DNA from: Symbiodinium natans
Lineage: Eukaryota; Sar; Dinophyceae; Suessiales; Symbiodiniaceae
DNA: 64,000 nt
Direction: 5' to 3'
Assembly: GCA_905221605.1 (NCBI GenBank)
Contig: CAJNDS010000087.1
Coordinates: 112,104-176,103, forward strand
The translations under genes were made by a program, and so were the position numbers. The notes below the pieces were generated by a model. That model ran no database searches, had not been told where the DNA came from, and worked only from the letters and a program-made list of their open reading frames with translations. This document shows, piece after piece, positions 20,829 to 29,223 of this stretch (position 1 is the first letter of the stretch; the number at the start of each line of letters is the position of its first letter).

Positions 20829-22911
20829 CTTCAGGACGCTAAGCTGCAAAATGCTTTGATGCATTTGCATCATGCTTGCGTTCCTGCACAAGACAGAATA
20901 CAATTGCCAACCAGCCTCAGTGACGCAATCGTCGAAGGAGCTTTGGTGACGATCTTGCCTTGGAGCCTGGCAGGGGAGATGCGTCTGAGTGACTCTATCT
21001 CACATTTCCCAAATCCTGCCGGGGGCTCTGTCCAAGCATCCACGCATATGGATCACACCTCTGTGAGTCTGTGATTCTTCTGCACTGCCGCTTTGCCGCA
21101 TGCCGCTGATTCAAGTTTAAACGATTCCGTTAACTTGTGAGAGGCCGAGCGCGTGACGGCTTCTGCCGTAGAAGGGCAGTCAACAGTGCCTCTTTTCAGA
21201 TGAATAGCGCCTAAGGCTCCATCTTGCTCCTCTTCGTTTCCTTGCGCGGCCTTGAAGTACTCCGACAGCTTGTGGTCTTGCAAGTAGGCTCCGTGTTCCT
21301 GGCTGAGGAACCCAAGCCGACTTCCGCTCTCAGACGCAAACGGGTAAACGAAGAAACGAAGGGGAACCAAACAAAGAAGTCAGGACGCAACAGAGGGGCG
21401 CGACATTGTGGCGACCCCACATCTCCAAGCCGTGTGAAACCTTGAGATTTTAAAGCTTCAGATTGGGGTGGCAATAAAAGGTGCATTCCAGGCACATAGC
21501 CGCATAGCCCTACAACTTTGTGTAGCCGCTTCAGTCTTCACGGTTGCGCTTTCTGATGTGTACGCTCCTTGCATCGTGGTTTGAAACATATGGTTGCGCG
21601 TTGGGGGTTGGCGTCGCAACTGCCTGCACCAGCCTCATCCACGAAGGCTGTAGTTGCCTGGCCTTTAAATTTGCTAGTGCTGCACAGCAATCATCCCGTT
21701 AGCAATTGCCTTCGCGCTCACACCTTTGTACTTTGTCTTTCCACTTCGACGAGGCCTCCGGCTGACGCTTCCCTTCCCCCAATCTTCCCATGCCCCACGC
21801 GTCGCACATCTCAGTCAAACATCTCGGGCAGCCTTTGGCCCTTGGCACTGCAAGTACAATCTCATATGTGTGAAAAAGACAGATGATACCGTTACTCCAA
21901 TGGCATCAGTCTCTGGGTCGACTCGCATGCCGGTGTGGTATTTTCTCCAAGGCGAAGCATTCCTAGGTGGGAAGGCCCCTGCGAGCTTCACAGCGCGAAC
22001 CATGCACGAACTCATTTCGACGTCTCCGTGCTCCGGGATGTTTTAACGAAAGGCACAGGGTGCTCTTGTGATGCGGGTCGCCTCGTCTAGTCTAGTGCAT
22101 CGAGCAGTTGACTACAAAAAATCCTAACGGGGCACCGTTGCTTAGCGAAATGCGCACCCCCTTCAAAAAGAAACATGGTTTTAATCGTACTTTGTTCACT
22201 CATTCCAAATATTCATCAAGTATCCACATCACTCGATGGAATCTGTTGCAAGTCTTGGGGTTAAGATTTGGGATTTGCGGGCGCAGGGAAGAATGTTTAA
22301 TTGCCCCCCTTCCCTCCTGGAAATGTGGATCTCAATGTTTCGTACTTATGCTTTGTATCCGCCGACCCCAGCCGGGGCGGCGTTAGTGAAGACCCACTGC
22401 TTCTTAGTACCGCCCTCACTCCCCAGTGCATGCTCCTCCGCTGCCCTACCACCCCCCCCTCCCCTCCCAACCTTCCCCGACCTGCCAGCCCCCCCCCCCC
22501 CGCACGCCCTGCCGCCTGCCCTGATTCCTGACCGACCTCTAGTGCTTTCAGGTGCTCCCACGCACGACCCTCCACCCCAACTCCCTGCCCTACCCTCACC
22601 ACCCTTCTGCCCCTGACCCTCACTACCTTCTACCCCCTACCTGCCCCTGCACTGCCCCCTAACCCCTTCACACCTGCCCCGGAAAGAGTCGCGCCGAGTA
22701 TATTCTTTGGAGTGCCTACCGTCAAGGAATTCCGCGGAGTGTGTCCGGCGACTTAGTCATCAAGCATGAAAACCAAGATCTGCATGTTCAAGTATAATAT
22801 GAATATTAATGGTTACCGCCAGTCACGCAGGGTGAAGGTTGCATGCTCTTTTGTGATTTTCTGCATGTGACATCATGGTACAAGTGTCAAGACCGAAGAC
22901 AAGTGTGCCGG
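20829..22911. other. Stretch without a recognisable gene upstream of the guanylate kinase gene
   Basis: It should contain the 5' exon(s) and promoter of the kinase gene, but I cannot point to them. About 22,400-22,680 is C-rich low-complexity sequence, whose Pro-rich frames are not genes. Short minus-strand frames at 21053-21370 and 21211-21495 are unrecognised. Confidence 0.4.
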
Positions 22912-22942
22912 GTGTAGGGTTCAGGGTTCAGGGTTTAGGGTT
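22912..22942 (+). repeat. Interstitial telomere-like repeats (GGGTTTA type)
   Basis: GGGTGTAGGG, TTCAGGG, TTCAGGG, TTTAGGG, TTC in a row: four degenerate TTTAGGG units. It lies just left of the microsatellite hit by the gypsy element. Confidence 0.7.
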
Positions 22943-23018
22943 CTCAGCCAGCAGTCGGGCTCGAGGAGAGTCGCGCAAGACAGCTGCAAGAAACGTTGGG
23001 CTTGGCTTGGCCTAAGGA

Positions 23019-23286
23019 ATGTATATGTATATATGTATATATGTATATGTATATATATATATATGTATATATGTATATATGTATGTATATATGTATGTAT
23101 ATATGTATGTATATATGTATGTATATATGTATATATATATGTATATATGTATATATATATGTATATATGTATATATATATATATGTATATATGTATATAT
23201 GTATATATGTATATATGTATATATGTATATATGTATATATGTATATATGTATATATGTATATATGTATATATGTATATATGTATAT
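23019..23286. repeat. (TATATG)n microsatellite, left part
   Basis: About 268 bp of TATATG and TATG units, ending abruptly at the left LTR of the gypsy element. It resumes on the far side at 40322-40350, so the element sits inside the microsatellite. Tyr/Ile-rich frames here are not genes. Confidence 0.9.
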
Positions 23287-23580
23287 TGAGAAGTCGACCA
23301 GCACTGGACTTGCACTAAGCCAATGCAATCACAGCCCGGTCACGCTGTTTTACGACTTCGCGAGTTCAAGCACTTGTGCAGCTACGCCTGAGTGCGTCCG
23401 GTCGGACCGCACAGCAACCTAAGAGCTACTGTACGACTCTACCGTGCTCAAAGGCACAAGCTCGGTACTTGAGCCAAAATATTGGCATTGTTACGAATTG
23501 CAAAACTACACATGCAAGGGAAAACAACAAGCTGCACTAGCACTAAGCAAGCACTCCATGCATGCTTTGACCTGCTCACA
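23287..23580 (-). repeat. Gypsy element 3' LTR (294 bp)
   Basis: On the sense strand it starts TGTGAGCAGG and ends CTTCTCA. It matches the 5' LTR base for base by eye. It contains the spliced-leader-like word described separately. Confidence 0.9.
23468..23480 (-). promoter_or_regulatory. Spliced-leader-like 13-mer in the 3' LTR
   Basis: Same sense-strand word ATTTTGGCTCAAG as in the 5' LTR, as expected for LTR copies. Confidence 0.4.
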
Positions 23581-24263
23581 TTCGCCCCTCAGCCGAGGCT
23601 TCCGGCTCACCAAGAGCTCATAGTGCATCAAGCACTTCAGCAATGCGGCAAATGGGGTAGGGTGAGGGTGTCGCGTGCGACTCTGGTAGAGCCCGCACAT
23701 CAAGAGCATTGGCATGCGGCTTGGGCGGCAGCCCGCACTACCGGACGAACGCACGACGACAGCAACCCTTCACGACCCTAAACCACCCCAAGTCGCGAGC
23801 TCTCACCTTTGTGCAGACAGGCGAGGCTCCAGAGTACTGGGCAGGTCTTTGTGCTGCTAGTGCAAAGCTATGGTACAAAAAGTACACTGTACACTACCGG
23901 TCCTAAGCTACGGCTACTCACCTATCCGGAACTACCCTACGGGCTACCAGACTCAGCGAGAGCCGCGCACATGGCTTGTGCCGCAGGCAATGCAGCTCAC
24001 ACGCGCTTCGGCGAGCGCATTCCCGCGACCAGGACACGGTCCGCAGCACCTGCAAAAGAGCACCCTCAGCACGAGGGGCCACAGGCAGGGCGGAGGAGAA
24101 AGGTGCGGGGAATGCAAAATGGGCAGGTTTCCAACCTGCCGCGGCTTTTCGCCCGCAGTCAAGCAAAAGAAAATGCAAAAGGTTGGCGAAGCAACGTGCC
24201 GTGCTGCAACGCCTGCTCTGATAATGCGTGGATGCATACCACGCCGCGCCAACTGGCCGCAGC
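23581..24263 (-). other. 3' untranslated region of the gypsy element
   Basis: About 680 bases between the PLD-like stop and the 3' LTR. Open frames on either strand here have no recognisable content. The last bases on the sense strand are purine-rich (GAGGGGCGAA). Confidence 0.5.
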
Positions 24264-24902
24264 CTACTCGATACCCTGTGGAGCAGTGTTGGGGGCACGA
24301 GTGGCGTTGCCAGCAACGTTGGAGCTACTGGCTCGCTCCAACTGAGGGCGCTTTGCGGCCGCCTCATCGAGGGAGAATGCCTCAGCCGACACCCTCTGGA
24401 AATCCTCGATATAGGACTGCGCGACCGGGTGCGTCTTGGCGACCTCAAGCCTAAGCCCTGCCTCCGCATTGGCTTTGCTGCTTGTGGTAAAATTGAGGCT
24501 CCCAATCAGCACCACCGCGCCATCAGGCCGCAGTAGGCAAAGGGCCTTGGCATGGTGAAGCCCTTGGATACCGGTACCTACTTTAGCCCCGCGGCCGTCG
24601 CGAGCATAGGCGTCGCGCACGGATGAGCCGCAACCCACCTTCACCTCGGCGCCTGCAGCCGCCAAGCGTTTCAACGCTTGCCACTGCAGTTTGGTGCGGT
24701 GGCATTGTCCCATGTCGGCGACAATCCGAACGCCTGCGCCCTTGCTAAGTGACGCTTCGATTGCCTCGATGCAGGATGGGCAATCTAAGCTGTACGCCCG
24801 GATGTAGATCACATCCTCTGCTGCTCCAGACCCAAGCAGCGTTTGGGCGGCCTGAACGTATGGCCCGCCCGCAAGGAATTCCGCTTCTTTGACTGGAGAC
24901 TC
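24264..24902 (-). CDS. Retroelement-borne phospholipase D-like (HKD) protein
   Basis: Open from a stop near 24903, with the first ATG at 24812 (182 residues from there). Sequence upstream of that ATG (EFLAGGPYVQAAQTLLG) is in frame and protein-like, so the true start may be earlier or reached by frameshift from the ORF above. One HKD motif is clear: GLHHAKALCLLRPDG then GSLNFTTSSKAN (His87, Lys89, Asp97, Gly104-Ser105, Asn107), with three extra residues between Lys and Asp. Single-HKD proteins act as dimers; known members are nucleases, lipases or mitochondrial proteins. Substrate here is unknown. Confidence 0.6.
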   Translation of the reverse strand, partial: ESPVKEAEFLAGGPYVQAAQTLLGSGAAEDVIYIRAYSLDCPSCIEAIEASLSKGAGVRIVADMGQCHRTKLQWQALKRLAAAGAEVKVGCGSSVRDAYARDGRGAKVGTGIQGLHHAKALCLLRPDGAVVLIGSLNFTTSSKANAEAGLRLEVAKTHPVAQSYIEDFQRVSAEAFSLDEAAAKRPQLERASSSNVAGNATRAPNTAPQGIE

Positions 24903-25097
24903 CTAGCGGGGGCTGGGCCCTTGTTCCTCCGGCCTGGTGTGCGCGCCACAGTGGCAGTGGCGGCACGTTGCACGGAGCCGGACTGTGCGTGGGCTGCGCT
25001 CGCTCCATCTGCTGGGGCCGCGGCCAGGTCACGACCCGCGAGCCCCTGAAAGCAGGAGAGCCCGCGGCTCTTGGCCGCAAGTTGGGAGAAACATCCT

Positions 25098-27626
25098 TCA
25101 CTGTTCCCAAACCCAACACAACCTTACCCTTAGCCAGGGCTTCGGAGGCGGTACTCCGAATGGAGTCTGTGAGCGCAGGACCCGCGCCTCGCTGGGCCGC
25201 GTGCAAAACCCTAGGGATCGAGCGGTGTCCATTGCGGCATCGCAATGCCCGCAACGTCCCTCTGCTAGGTAAGCACGACAGCCACAGGCAGCTGTCTCCT
25301 CCTTGAGGTGCACCCAAACTTTATGGGTCACCCCTTTCTTAGTGCTCGCGACCTCAAACGTCGCTTCAGAGCCAAGGAGTTGAGACAGCCGCGCCTCAGG
25401 GGCCGCGGTGTTGCCATGTCGCAGATGCGCAATGCGATTGGCAACGGCACGACTCACGTACCACAGAACAGCGCCGCACAAGATCACTACTACCATAGTG
25501 ATGGCTGTTCCGGCGACCCACACGGTCCGCCTGGCCCCATGACCGATTTCCTCGACAACGTCGGCCGAAATCGTTGCAACCGCGTGCATGGAGTCCTCGA
25601 CAACATGCACAGCCCCGCGGTGCAACTGCAAGGCAATCGGCGCCGACGCTGCAGCCGCCAGGCCCCACCAGCCGTTGATGTTCCCGTTGAGGGTTTGCAT
25701 CAACCGATTGAGAAGCCCGCGACCCAGGAAAAAGGTGCTCCGCGGCGGAAGCGGAACACTTGGCGGCGGCCGGGCCGACCCGCACGGGAAGGCTGGGACC
25801 CAGCTTGTGCTTGGGCGGGGTTGGAGCGCGGCAACTATGCCCGCGGCGTAAGCGCCCCAGGCGTACCTGCCCCTCCCCTTGGGCTTGCCCTTGGCATCGG
25901 ACTTGCCTCTGCCCTTCGGCTTGCCCTGGCCCTTGCCACGGGCGTCTGCCCAAGCACTCCAAGGGTCGCGGCCCTTGCCGTACGTCGCCTCTTCGCGACG
26001 TCGCTTGCCGCCCCTCTTCTTGTGTTTGTTTCTAAGAAGAGGTTGGATGGTTTCTTGGTCCATCGCACGATTGGCCAGAAGGATCTCGTACTCCAGCTCG
26101 TCCTGGCTGCTTTCGGAGCCCGAGTCCCTCTCTTCGCCACGCCGCGGATCAGGGATCCCGCGAGAGACGACCTCTGCCAAACGGAGAGGGGTGCTGCAGC
26201 GAAAGCACAGCTGCCTGAATGAAAGGTTCCATTCATAGCAGTTAGGGCACTGCCACCCTGCTATGCGGAGCGCCTCGCTGATGTGATCATCGCGCTCCGC
26301 CTTCTCCGCCTGGCGCCGCTCTCGCTTCTTGGCGCGCTCGGCCGCCTGCGCCTCCTCGGCCGCCTGGAGGGCTTCAGCGAGTTCCTCATCGCTGAGAAGC
26401 CTCGCGGCATCCGCCCGCGCTTGTTGTTCTTCAAGCTCTTCGGCAGAAAACCTCCGCCTCCACTGCTCTGGCGCGGTTTGAGGATCTACCTCCCACCACC
26501 CGATGTCGATCCCGTTGATCCATCGGCCGTCGCACGGGGCACCCGCATTCGGGCCGCCCGCGTGCGTGGTGAGGCACTGGTCCTCGGTAACCGGGTTAAT
26601 GGCTTCGCAGAAGAAGCACCGCCAGCTGCCGTAGGGGTAAAAGCGGCCTTCGACATAGGCTCGGTTGGCAGGGAGGGCGACATCGTCCGCCTCATCCGCG
26701 GTGCCTGCCTCCATCTCAACCGAGACCTCCTCGTCCTTGACAACCTCAGCTTCCTCCTCCTGTTCCTCCTTGACCGGGGGCTCTTTTTGCTCCCGGCCAA
26801 CGTTGAGGTGGGACTCAGCGCGAACCTCGGCGCGCATCAAAATGACGTCAAGGCTGTCCGCGGCTGGGTCGCCCGCGAAGAAGGAATCGATCTCCTGGGC
26901 ATGGAGATCGTCAAGAGGCGTCACCAGGTCTGGCGAGTAATCCCGCTTGGAACGACGCTCTGCAAGGCGTTGCTGAACGTCGCTCTTCGGCGGCTCGAGG
27001 GCCCGCCCGCGCTGAGCAGCCTCCCGCGGAGGTCCCGGCTCGGCCTCCTCCGTGGGCTCGCTCTTGGGCGTGGACCCTCCACCGCTACTCTCTGGAGCGG
27101 GATCCAGCTCCGGGTCATCGCGAAGCCACCCCGGTGGATGACTACCACCATAAATGTGGCGCGATCGGTCCTCAAGCTGGATTCGGTCCCCTCTCTTCAG
27201 GAGCGGGACCTTCGAGTGATCGTACCCGTTGGCTTTGTGGTACCGAATCACTCGGAGCATGGGCACCTCCCCATACTCACCGTCCTTTCCTCGGCGGAAC
27301 AACCGTCCCCGCCAGTCTTGACGAAACGGGTCAAGAGGTGCGGAGGGGCTGATCCCCAGGTTGGGCGGAAGAGAGGCGCCATGGCAGGCCGCCTGATGCA
27401 AGTGGTACTGCACCAGCGACTCAAAGGCCAGCCCGCATCCAGGAGCTGAGCATCCATAGTGGCCGTCAGCGTTGGGGCGAGGCTCCTCTGGGGCCGGGGC
27501 GGACTGGACGGTCCCGCCTCCTGAAGGCCTGGCGGAACTGCTCGATCCCGCACCCCCGGGGGCATCCTGACCATCCGGCCGCCCGATTCTCTCCCTCACG
27601 GCGCAGACTCTTGAGGGATTCCTCAC
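25098..27626 (-). CDS. Retroelement accessory protein with C2H2, RanBP2-type and SWIM-like fingers and a membrane span
   Basis: 842 residues. C2H2-like finger at 59-82 (CSAPGCGLAF...H..H). Acidic linker. Two RanBP2-type C4 fingers, WRCFFCEAINP (336-365) and WQCPNCYEWNLSFRQLCFRC (458-477). A Lys/Arg/Gln-rich coiled coil lies between them (395-450). Basic GKG/KPKGRG stretch (560-587). One strong hydrophobic span (702-724, VWVAGTAITMVVVILCG). A CxC...CxH motif (CGCRAYLAEGRCGH, 781-794) resembles a SWIM finger. It overlaps the preceding ORF by 161 bases. No enzyme domain is seen. A membrane-anchored nucleic-acid-binding protein is a reasonable reading; an envelope role is possible but there is no signal peptide or second span. 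Confidence 0.55.
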   Translation of the reverse strand: MRNPSRVCAVRERIGRPDGQDAPGGAGSSSSARPSGGGTVQSAPAPEEPRPNADGHYGCSAPGCGLAFESLVQYHLHQAACHGASLPPNLGISPSAPLDPFRQDWRGRLFRRGKDGEYGEVPMLRVIRYHKANGYDHSKVPLLKRGDRIQLEDRSRHIYGGSHPPGWLRDDPELDPAPESSGGGSTPKSEPTEEAEPGPPREAAQRGRALEPPKSDVQQRLAERRSKRDYSPDLVTPLDDLHAQEIDSFFAGDPAADSLDVILMRAEVRAESHLNVGREQKEPPVKEEQEEEAEVVKDEEVSVEMEAGTADEADDVALPANRAYVEGRFYPYGSWRCFFCEAINPVTEDQCLTTHAGGPNAGAPCDGRWINGIDIGWWEVDPQTAPEQWRRRFSAEELEEQQARADAARLLSDEELAEALQAAEEAQAAERAKKRERRQAEKAERDDHISEALRIAGWQCPNCYEWNLSFRQLCFRCSTPLRLAEVVSRGIPDPRRGEERDSGSESSQDELEYEILLANRAMDQETIQPLLRNKHKKRGGKRRREEATYGKGRDPWSAWADARGKGQGKPKGRGKSDAKGKPKGRGRYAWGAYAAGIVAALQPRPSTSWVPAFPCGSARPPPSVPLPPRSTFFLGRGLLNRLMQTLNGNINGWWGLAAAASAPIALQLHRGAVHVVEDSMHAVATISADVVEEIGHGARRTVWVAGTAITMVVVILCGAVLWYVSRAVANRIAHLRHGNTAAPEARLSQLLGSEATFEVASTKKGVTHKVWVHLKEETAACGCRAYLAEGRCGHCDAAMDTARSLGFCTRPSEARVLRSQTPFGVPPPKPWLRVRLCWVWEQ

Positions 27627-29223
27627 GCTTGGTGATCTTCTCTAGCTTCACCATCGCGGTTCCCGCCACCTCCAGTATCTTCGACTGGAGCTTCTGCGCT
27701 CTCAGAAGAGCTTCGGACCGCGCGAGGTACTCCTTCGCGCTGCTGACCACCGATTGGCCAAGCTCGAGGAATCCTTCCTCTGTGCTCTCGGCCTGGGCCC
27801 CACCAGCGGGCTCTTCGTCCTCCTTCACCTTGACCGCGGCTTGAGGCGCCCGCGTGTCGGGAAGATCCGAGCTGGAACTATCTTCCTCGACACCTTCAGC
27901 TTCTTGGGCTGCCTCTTCCTCGAGCGAGTCTTCGGCCTCGAGGACATTGGGGCCAGGGACGTTGCGCCTAGGGTACACCTTGGGCTTCGCTGGAACGATC
28001 GAAGTCTTAGGAGCCCCTGAAGCACGCCCTTTGGCCTTAGGCGCGGCCTTAGGAGGGGTAACAGGTTGGGCGGCCCCCGCGGCCATGACACGGCCCGCAG
28101 GGGCCAGCACAACCGTCGAGGAGCTCGCCGCGCCACTGCTGGCCGCAGCAGCTTGGGACGCTTGGACCGTGCCCAGTTTCGGTCCTCGCCCCAACGGCGG
28201 GTGGGGGCCCGCACTGGTGTCGCCTAAACTCCTTAGGTCGACATGCTGGATCAACCGATCCACTTCTAACTCAGCAATTAAGACTGAGTAAACAGGCGAG
28301 CCTTTGGGGAGTGCCCAGATGCGGGAGATGCCGGTGGCTCTAATCTGGCCAGTGAGAGCCACCCCATCCGCTCCCGAATAGATAGGCACTCCGGCGTCCC
28401 GCAGGACCGCCAACCGGACTTCGACTATGCAAGTCGATCCGCGGCGGAACCCGCGTCTCCCGTCCTCCCACTGCGTGGGGCAGTGGCCTAGGACGTAGTG
28501 CACCCCGAGGCGGCCTCCCGGCCCGCCGCCGGGGATCAAGCCATTCTGAATCAGGCTTGGCACGACATGCAGGTCCGTGCCGTGCCACATGGCCGGGCCA
28601 TACCGATATATAAGATCGTTGATGGCGGTCTCACTTAGACCCTCCATCATGAACCCCATAGGATGGCCGCAATCGGCCGAGTGGCCTTGAAAGGCACGCA
28701 GGAAGCCAGCGTGCGAGGTATCCAACCTCGGCTTCCGCTGGTTGGCGTCGTGCGCGACCGCCTGGTTGTACTGGTTGATGGTGATGCCGAGTTGTTCGAT
28801 CAACTCATCAACCGGGTAGAGGCCGCCCGGAGCGAACCGGCCTCTACAACCAGCTTCGCCGTGCCGCATGCATCGGACTAGCATACGCTGCACGTCGTCG
28901 ATCGTGGGCGGGCCCCTTCGGCCCTTAGGGCCTGGACTCTTGCTCTTGCCCCTGCCCTTCGACCCTCCTCCACCCATCGCGGCACTGAGGCCCGCGGCTT
29001 TGCTGGACCTCCGATGGGCGAGGAAACCTGACGCGCCCTTGAGCGGCCAGGACACGGCCCGCTGCAAGGGGCCGGTGTGCAGTAGTGGTAGGCAGCCGCT
29101 CCCGCGCGGCCAGGGCACGGCCCGCAGCGGGGCCTTGTGGTTGACCACGAAGGTCCGGGCGACCGATCGGTCGCTCCCGCGCGGTCTGGTCGCGACCCGC
29201 AGCGGGGCGCAGTGCACAGGCAC
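27466..29223 (-). CDS. Retroelement-borne RNA 2'-phosphotransferase-like (Tpt1/KptA) protein
   Basis: 585-residue frame; Met83 (MGGGGSKGRGK, 28977) is the more likely start because the first 80 residues overlap ORF3. Residues about 110-310 follow the Tpt1/KptA fold: VRCMRHGE (Arg120, His121), GGLYPVDELIEQLGI, FLRAFQGHSAD (Arg176), AMWHGTDLHVVPSLIQNGL and GGRLGVHYV (Arg238). Those four match the Arg-His-Arg-Arg set used by yeast Tpt1 to move a splice-junction 2'-phosphate from tRNA to NAD. The C-terminal half is low-complexity and acidic with a coiled-coil-like end (about 500-545). Its place in an LTR element is odd. It could process element RNA or ADP-ribosylate another target; neither is shown. 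Confidence 0.7.
   Translation of the reverse strand: MPVHCAPLRVATRPRGSDRSVARTFVVNHKAPLRAVPWPRGSGCLPLLHTGPLQRAVSWPLKGASGFLAHRRSSKAAGLSAAMGGGGSKGRGKSKSPGPKGRRGPPTIDDVQRMLVRCMRHGEAGCRGRFAPGGLYPVDELIEQLGITINQYNQAVAHDANQRKPRLDTSHAGFLRAFQGHSADCGHPMGFMMEGLSETAINDLIYRYGPAMWHGTDLHVVPSLIQNGLIPGGGPGGRLGVHYVLGHCPTQWEDGRRGFRRGSTCIVEVRLAVLRDAGVPIYSGADGVALTGQIRATGISRIWALPKGSPVYSVLIAELEVDRLIQHVDLRSLGDTSAGPHPPLGRGPKLGTVQASQAAAASSGAASSSTVVLAPAGRVMAAGAAQPVTPPKAAPKAKGRASGAPKTSIVPAKPKVYPRRNVPGPNVLEAEDSLEEEAAQEAEGVEEDSSSSDLPDTRAPQAAVKVKEDEEPAGGAQAESTEEGFLELGQSVVSSAKEYLARSEALLRAQKLQSKILEVAGTAMVKLEKITKREESLKSLRREGENRAAGWSGCPRGCGIEQFRQAFRRRDRPVRPGPRGASPQR

Noticed and set aside
22921-23422. Tyr/Ile/Val-rich open frames on both strands
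   Set aside because: They are translations of the TATATG microsatellite in several frames.
25308-27449. Long plus-strand frames (304 and 388 codons) opposite the gypsy accessory genes
   Set aside because: High GC keeps the antisense open; residues are Leu/Arg/Pro-rich without motifs, while the minus strand has clear domains.
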